Positions 63,332-64,000 of a stretch of DNA of 64,000 nucleotides are shown piece after piece. The position numbers were made by a program, and so were the translations under genes. Position 1 is the stretch's first letter; the number at the start of each line of letters is the position of its first letter. The DNA comes from Herbaspirillum sp. SJZ106. GTDB lineage: Bacteria > Pseudomonadota > Gammaproteobacteria > Burkholderiales > Burkholderiaceae_D. Under the pieces are notes generated by a model, which saw only the letters and a program-made list of their open reading frames with translations, had not been told where the DNA came from and did not search any database. The stretch covers positions 377,013 to 441,012 of the forward strand of contig NZ_VFNI01000004.1 in assembly GCF_006715495.1 (NCBI RefSeq), given 5' to 3'.

Positions 63332-64000
63332 CAGACGAAGACCTGCAGCGATTGCCGCGGCAAGGCGATCCAGATGCTTTCGCCGCCATGCATGGCGCCG
63401 AGGCGCTCATGCGTCCCGGCCATGATGTCGGCCATCAGCGTTTGCCCGGGCAGGGCATCGGCGGCAAGGGCGATGCGGTAACGGTTGCCGAGATAGATGC
63501 GGTCGATCACGCGGGCCTGGAAGCGGTTGGCGGCTTGCTCGGCGGGGAACAGGTCGACCGCTTCCGGCCGGCAGAACAGGCGGCCGCTGGAGAGTTCGTC
63601 TTCCTCCGGCCGGATCTCCAGTTGCAGCGAACCGACCGCGACCTGGGAACCCGAGATCCGGGTGAAGGGCAGCCAGTTGGACTGGCCGATGAAGTCGGCC
63701 ACGAAGGGCGAAGCCGGGCGGCGGTAGATCTCGTCCGGCGTGCCGAATTGCTCGATGCGGCCGCGGTTCATCACGGCGATGCGGTCGGCCATCACCATGG
63801 CTTCTTCCTGGTCGTGCGTGACCATCAGGGTGGTGATGCGGAATTCCTTTTGCAGGCGGCGGATTTCCAGTTGCAGGTGTTCGCGCACCAGGGCATCCAG
63901 GGCCGACAGCGGTTCGTCGAGCAGCAGCAGCGAAGGCGACGGCGCCAGCGCGCGCGCCAGGGCCACGCGCTGCTGCTGGCCGCCGGAGAGCTGGCCGGGA
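63331..64000 (-). CDS. phnT: 2-aminoethylphosphonate-type ABC transporter ATP-binding protein (5' truncated)
   Basis: About 220 C-terminal residues; the N-terminal part with Walker A lies beyond the right edge. The signature [15 protein letters not shown], Walker [13 protein letters not shown] and the switch [13 protein letters not shown] are intact. A TOBE-type C-terminal domain follows ([24 protein letters not shown]), as in spermidine/iron-type importers. First gene of the visible phnTUS-oxidoreductase operon on the minus strand. Confidence 0.92.
   Translation of the reverse strand, partial: PGQLSGGQQQRVALARALAPSPSLLLLDEPLSALDALVREHLQLEIRRLQKEFRITTLMVTHDQEEAMVMADRIAVMNRGRIEQFGTPDEIYRRPASPFVADFIGQSNWLPFTRISGSQVAVGSLQLEIRPEEDELSSGRLFCRPEAVDLFPAEQAANRFQARVIDRIYLGNRYRIALAADALPGQTLMADIMAGTHERLGAMHGGESIWIALPRQSLQVFV

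Overview
The window is a 64 kb piece of a high-GC betaproteobacterial chromosome. The gene content and protein style (RatA/RnfH next to SmpB, OsmC-YcaO fusion, Burkholderiales-type porin, MHS and LysR genes) fit Oxalobacteraceae, most likely a Herbaspirillum- or Collimonas-like organism. That assignment is inference, not a database match. Both ends cut genes: a TPR/glycosyltransferase gene at the left and a phosphonate ABC ATPase gene at the right.

Layout. 1-6.2 kb: housekeeping genes (smpB, ratA-rnfH, guaB, guaA). 6.3-8.3 kb: a small accessory patch with a divergent TetR regulator and flavin oxidoreductase, followed by a methyltransferase-like gene remnant. 8.5-10.7 kb: OsmC-YcaO fusion. 11-36.4 kb: a large quinoprotein alcohol-oxidation block. 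36.6-43.9 kb: queE-queD-tadA-ldcA, a DUF1439 gene, an ABC-F ATPase, nadA-nadC. 44.3-52.4 kb: a MASE1 protein with an overlapping hydrolase, a patatin-type autotransporter, a small monooxygenase, nadB and purT. 52.7-56.8 kb: an AtuA/CitMHS unit with a LysR regulator. 57-58.6 kb: an MHS transporter. 59.1-64 kb: a 2-aminoethylphosphonate-type uptake and oxidation operon.

The 11-36 kb block is the main interest. It encodes a TonB receptor, a PQQ-cluster beta-propeller protein, cytochrome b561, ApbE, a NosR-like flavin/Fe-S membrane protein, a porin, an aldehyde dehydrogenase with DUF779, a PQQ alcohol dehydrogenase, acetyl-CoA synthetase, pqqABCDE, a prolyl-aminopeptidase-like hydrolase, an AcoR-type sigma-54 activator, cytochrome c-550, a MoxJ/XoxJ-like binding protein and a chemoreceptor. 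Together these support periplasmic oxidation of an alcohol such as ethanol to aldehyde, then acetate, then acetyl-CoA. The dehydrogenase carries Asp-Tyr-Asp at the metal site, the signature of lanthanide-dependent enzymes. Nine sites with the sigma-54 layout (GG-N10-GC within TGGCA-like and TTGC-like boxes) lie upstream of most transcription units of this block, and two of them are preceded by the same long-range inverted repeat TGTTCCA-N21/22-TGGAACA. This suggests one sigma-54 regulon run by the AcoR-like activator. pqqA (24 codons) is present ahead of pqqB.
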